Of a stretch of DNA of 5,155 bases, positions 4,672 through 5,155 are shown in pieces. Source of the DNA: a bacterium (GTDB lineage Bacteria; Patescibacteriota; Minisyncoccia; UBA6257; GWB1-50-10); NCBI GenBank assembly GCA_021791135.1, contig JAJYXD010000036.1, forward strand, positions 1-5,155, written 5' to 3'. The translations under genes were made by a program, and so were the position numbers. Every line of letters starts with the position of its first letter. Within the stretch, counting starts at the first letter, position 1. The notes under the pieces are model-generated. The model had not been told where the DNA came from. It saw only the letters and a program-made list of their open reading frames with translations, and did not search any database.

Positions 4672-5155
4672 ATGAAATTTGAACTACCGTTACTTCCCTA
4701 CGCGTACGATGCGCTCGAGCCGTATATCGACGCGAAAACGATGGAGATTCATCATACGAAACATCACGCGACGTACGCGACGAAACTGAACGAAGCGGTT
4801 GCGAATGCCCCCGAACTCGACGGGAAGACGCTTGAGGAGCTTCTTCTCGGACTCGATAAGTTCCCTGAACCTCTGCGAACCGCCGTACGGAACCACGGAG
4901 GCGGGCACTACAACCACTCGCTCTTTTGGACCTGTATGGGACCGCACATGGAAAGAAACGAAAAGGGTCCGCAAGGCCCGTTGGGGGATGCGATTGTCGC
5001 AGCCTTCGGTAACTTCGAACAATTCAAAGAGACTTTTTCAAAGGCGGCTGCCGGACTCTTCGGGAGCGGCTGGACGTGGCTCATAAAAGACAAGACGGGA
5101 TTGCTCTCGATCGTCACTACTCCGAACCAGGAAACCCCGATCTCCGAGACGAAGA
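4672..5155 (+). CDS. sodA: Superoxide dismutase, Mn-type of the Fe/Mn family, 3'-truncated by window edge
   Basis: The first 161 residues of a ~200-residue Fe/Mn superoxide dismutase are present; the enzyme converts superoxide to hydrogen peroxide and oxygen. The N-terminus has the typical LPLLPYAYDALEPYID. Metal ligand His27 is in MEIHHTKHHATY, with gateway Tyr35 in the same motif, and ligand His82 is in GGGHYNHSLFW. The last two ligands (Asp and His of DVWEHAYY) lie beyond the window. Gly78 before NHSLFW and Gln153 in TPNQETP correspond to the Gly77/Gln146 pair of E. coli MnSOD rather than the FeSOD pattern, so manganese is the likelier metal. No signal peptide is seen, so the enzyme should be cytoplasmic. 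The start is fixed by the family N-terminus and the promoter 7 nt upstream. The gene is divergent from the methyltransferase gene. Confidence 0.95.
   Translation, partial: MKFELPLLPYAYDALEPYIDAKTMEIHHTKHHATYATKLNEAVANAPELDGKTLEELLLGLDKFPEPLRTAVRNHGGGHYNHSLFWTCMGPHMERNEKGPQGPLGDAIVAAFGNFEQFKETFSKAAAGLFGSGWTWLIKDKTGLLSIVTTPNQETPISETK

Overview
The window looks like chromosomal housekeeping DNA from a small-genome bacterium. My best guess is a Patescibacteria/CPR member, perhaps of the Parcubacteria. This is inferred from the divergent but recognisable core enzymes (an RpiB with an altered active-site loop, an atypical ribulose-phosphate epimerase), very tight gene packing, and start codons without Shine-Dalgarno sequences. 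TAA and TAG are the stops seen and the genetic code appears standard. There are no mobile elements, CRISPR arrays, tRNA or rRNA genes.

Layout: the left end holds the 3' two-thirds of pyrG (CTP synthase, + strand, 5' end outside the window). It meets rpe (ribulose-phosphate 3-epimerase, - strand) tail to tail with a 4-base overlap of stop codons. Upstream of rpe is a 124-bp intergenic region holding a large inverted repeat around a likely promoter. Then, all on the - strand, come rpiB (ribose-5-phosphate isomerase B), gap (glyceraldehyde-3-phosphate dehydrogenase) and a membrane-anchored DUF192 protein. A perfect 38-bp palindrome separates these from a small SpoU/TrmH-type RNA 2'-O-methyltransferase gene, also on the - strand. 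That gene is divergent from a Mn-type superoxide dismutase gene (+ strand, 3' end outside the window) across only 41 bp. No stretch above 300 bp is gene-free.

Function: gap, rpiB and rpe are consecutive and co-oriented and serve lower glycolysis and the non-oxidative pentose phosphate branch. Together they would link triose phosphate to ribose 5-phosphate for nucleotide synthesis, to which pyrG contributes CTP. The methyltransferase, DUF192 protein and SOD are independent housekeeping or stress functions.

The most interesting non-coding signals are: (1) TATAAT/TACAAT boxes 6-7 nt before the ATG of gap, the methyltransferase gene and sodA, implying leaderless mRNAs; (2) the rpe leader inverted repeat, which in a read-through transcript would pair over the rpe start codon; (3) the 38-bp palindrome. 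I found no gene set that looks like a new defence or mobile system.
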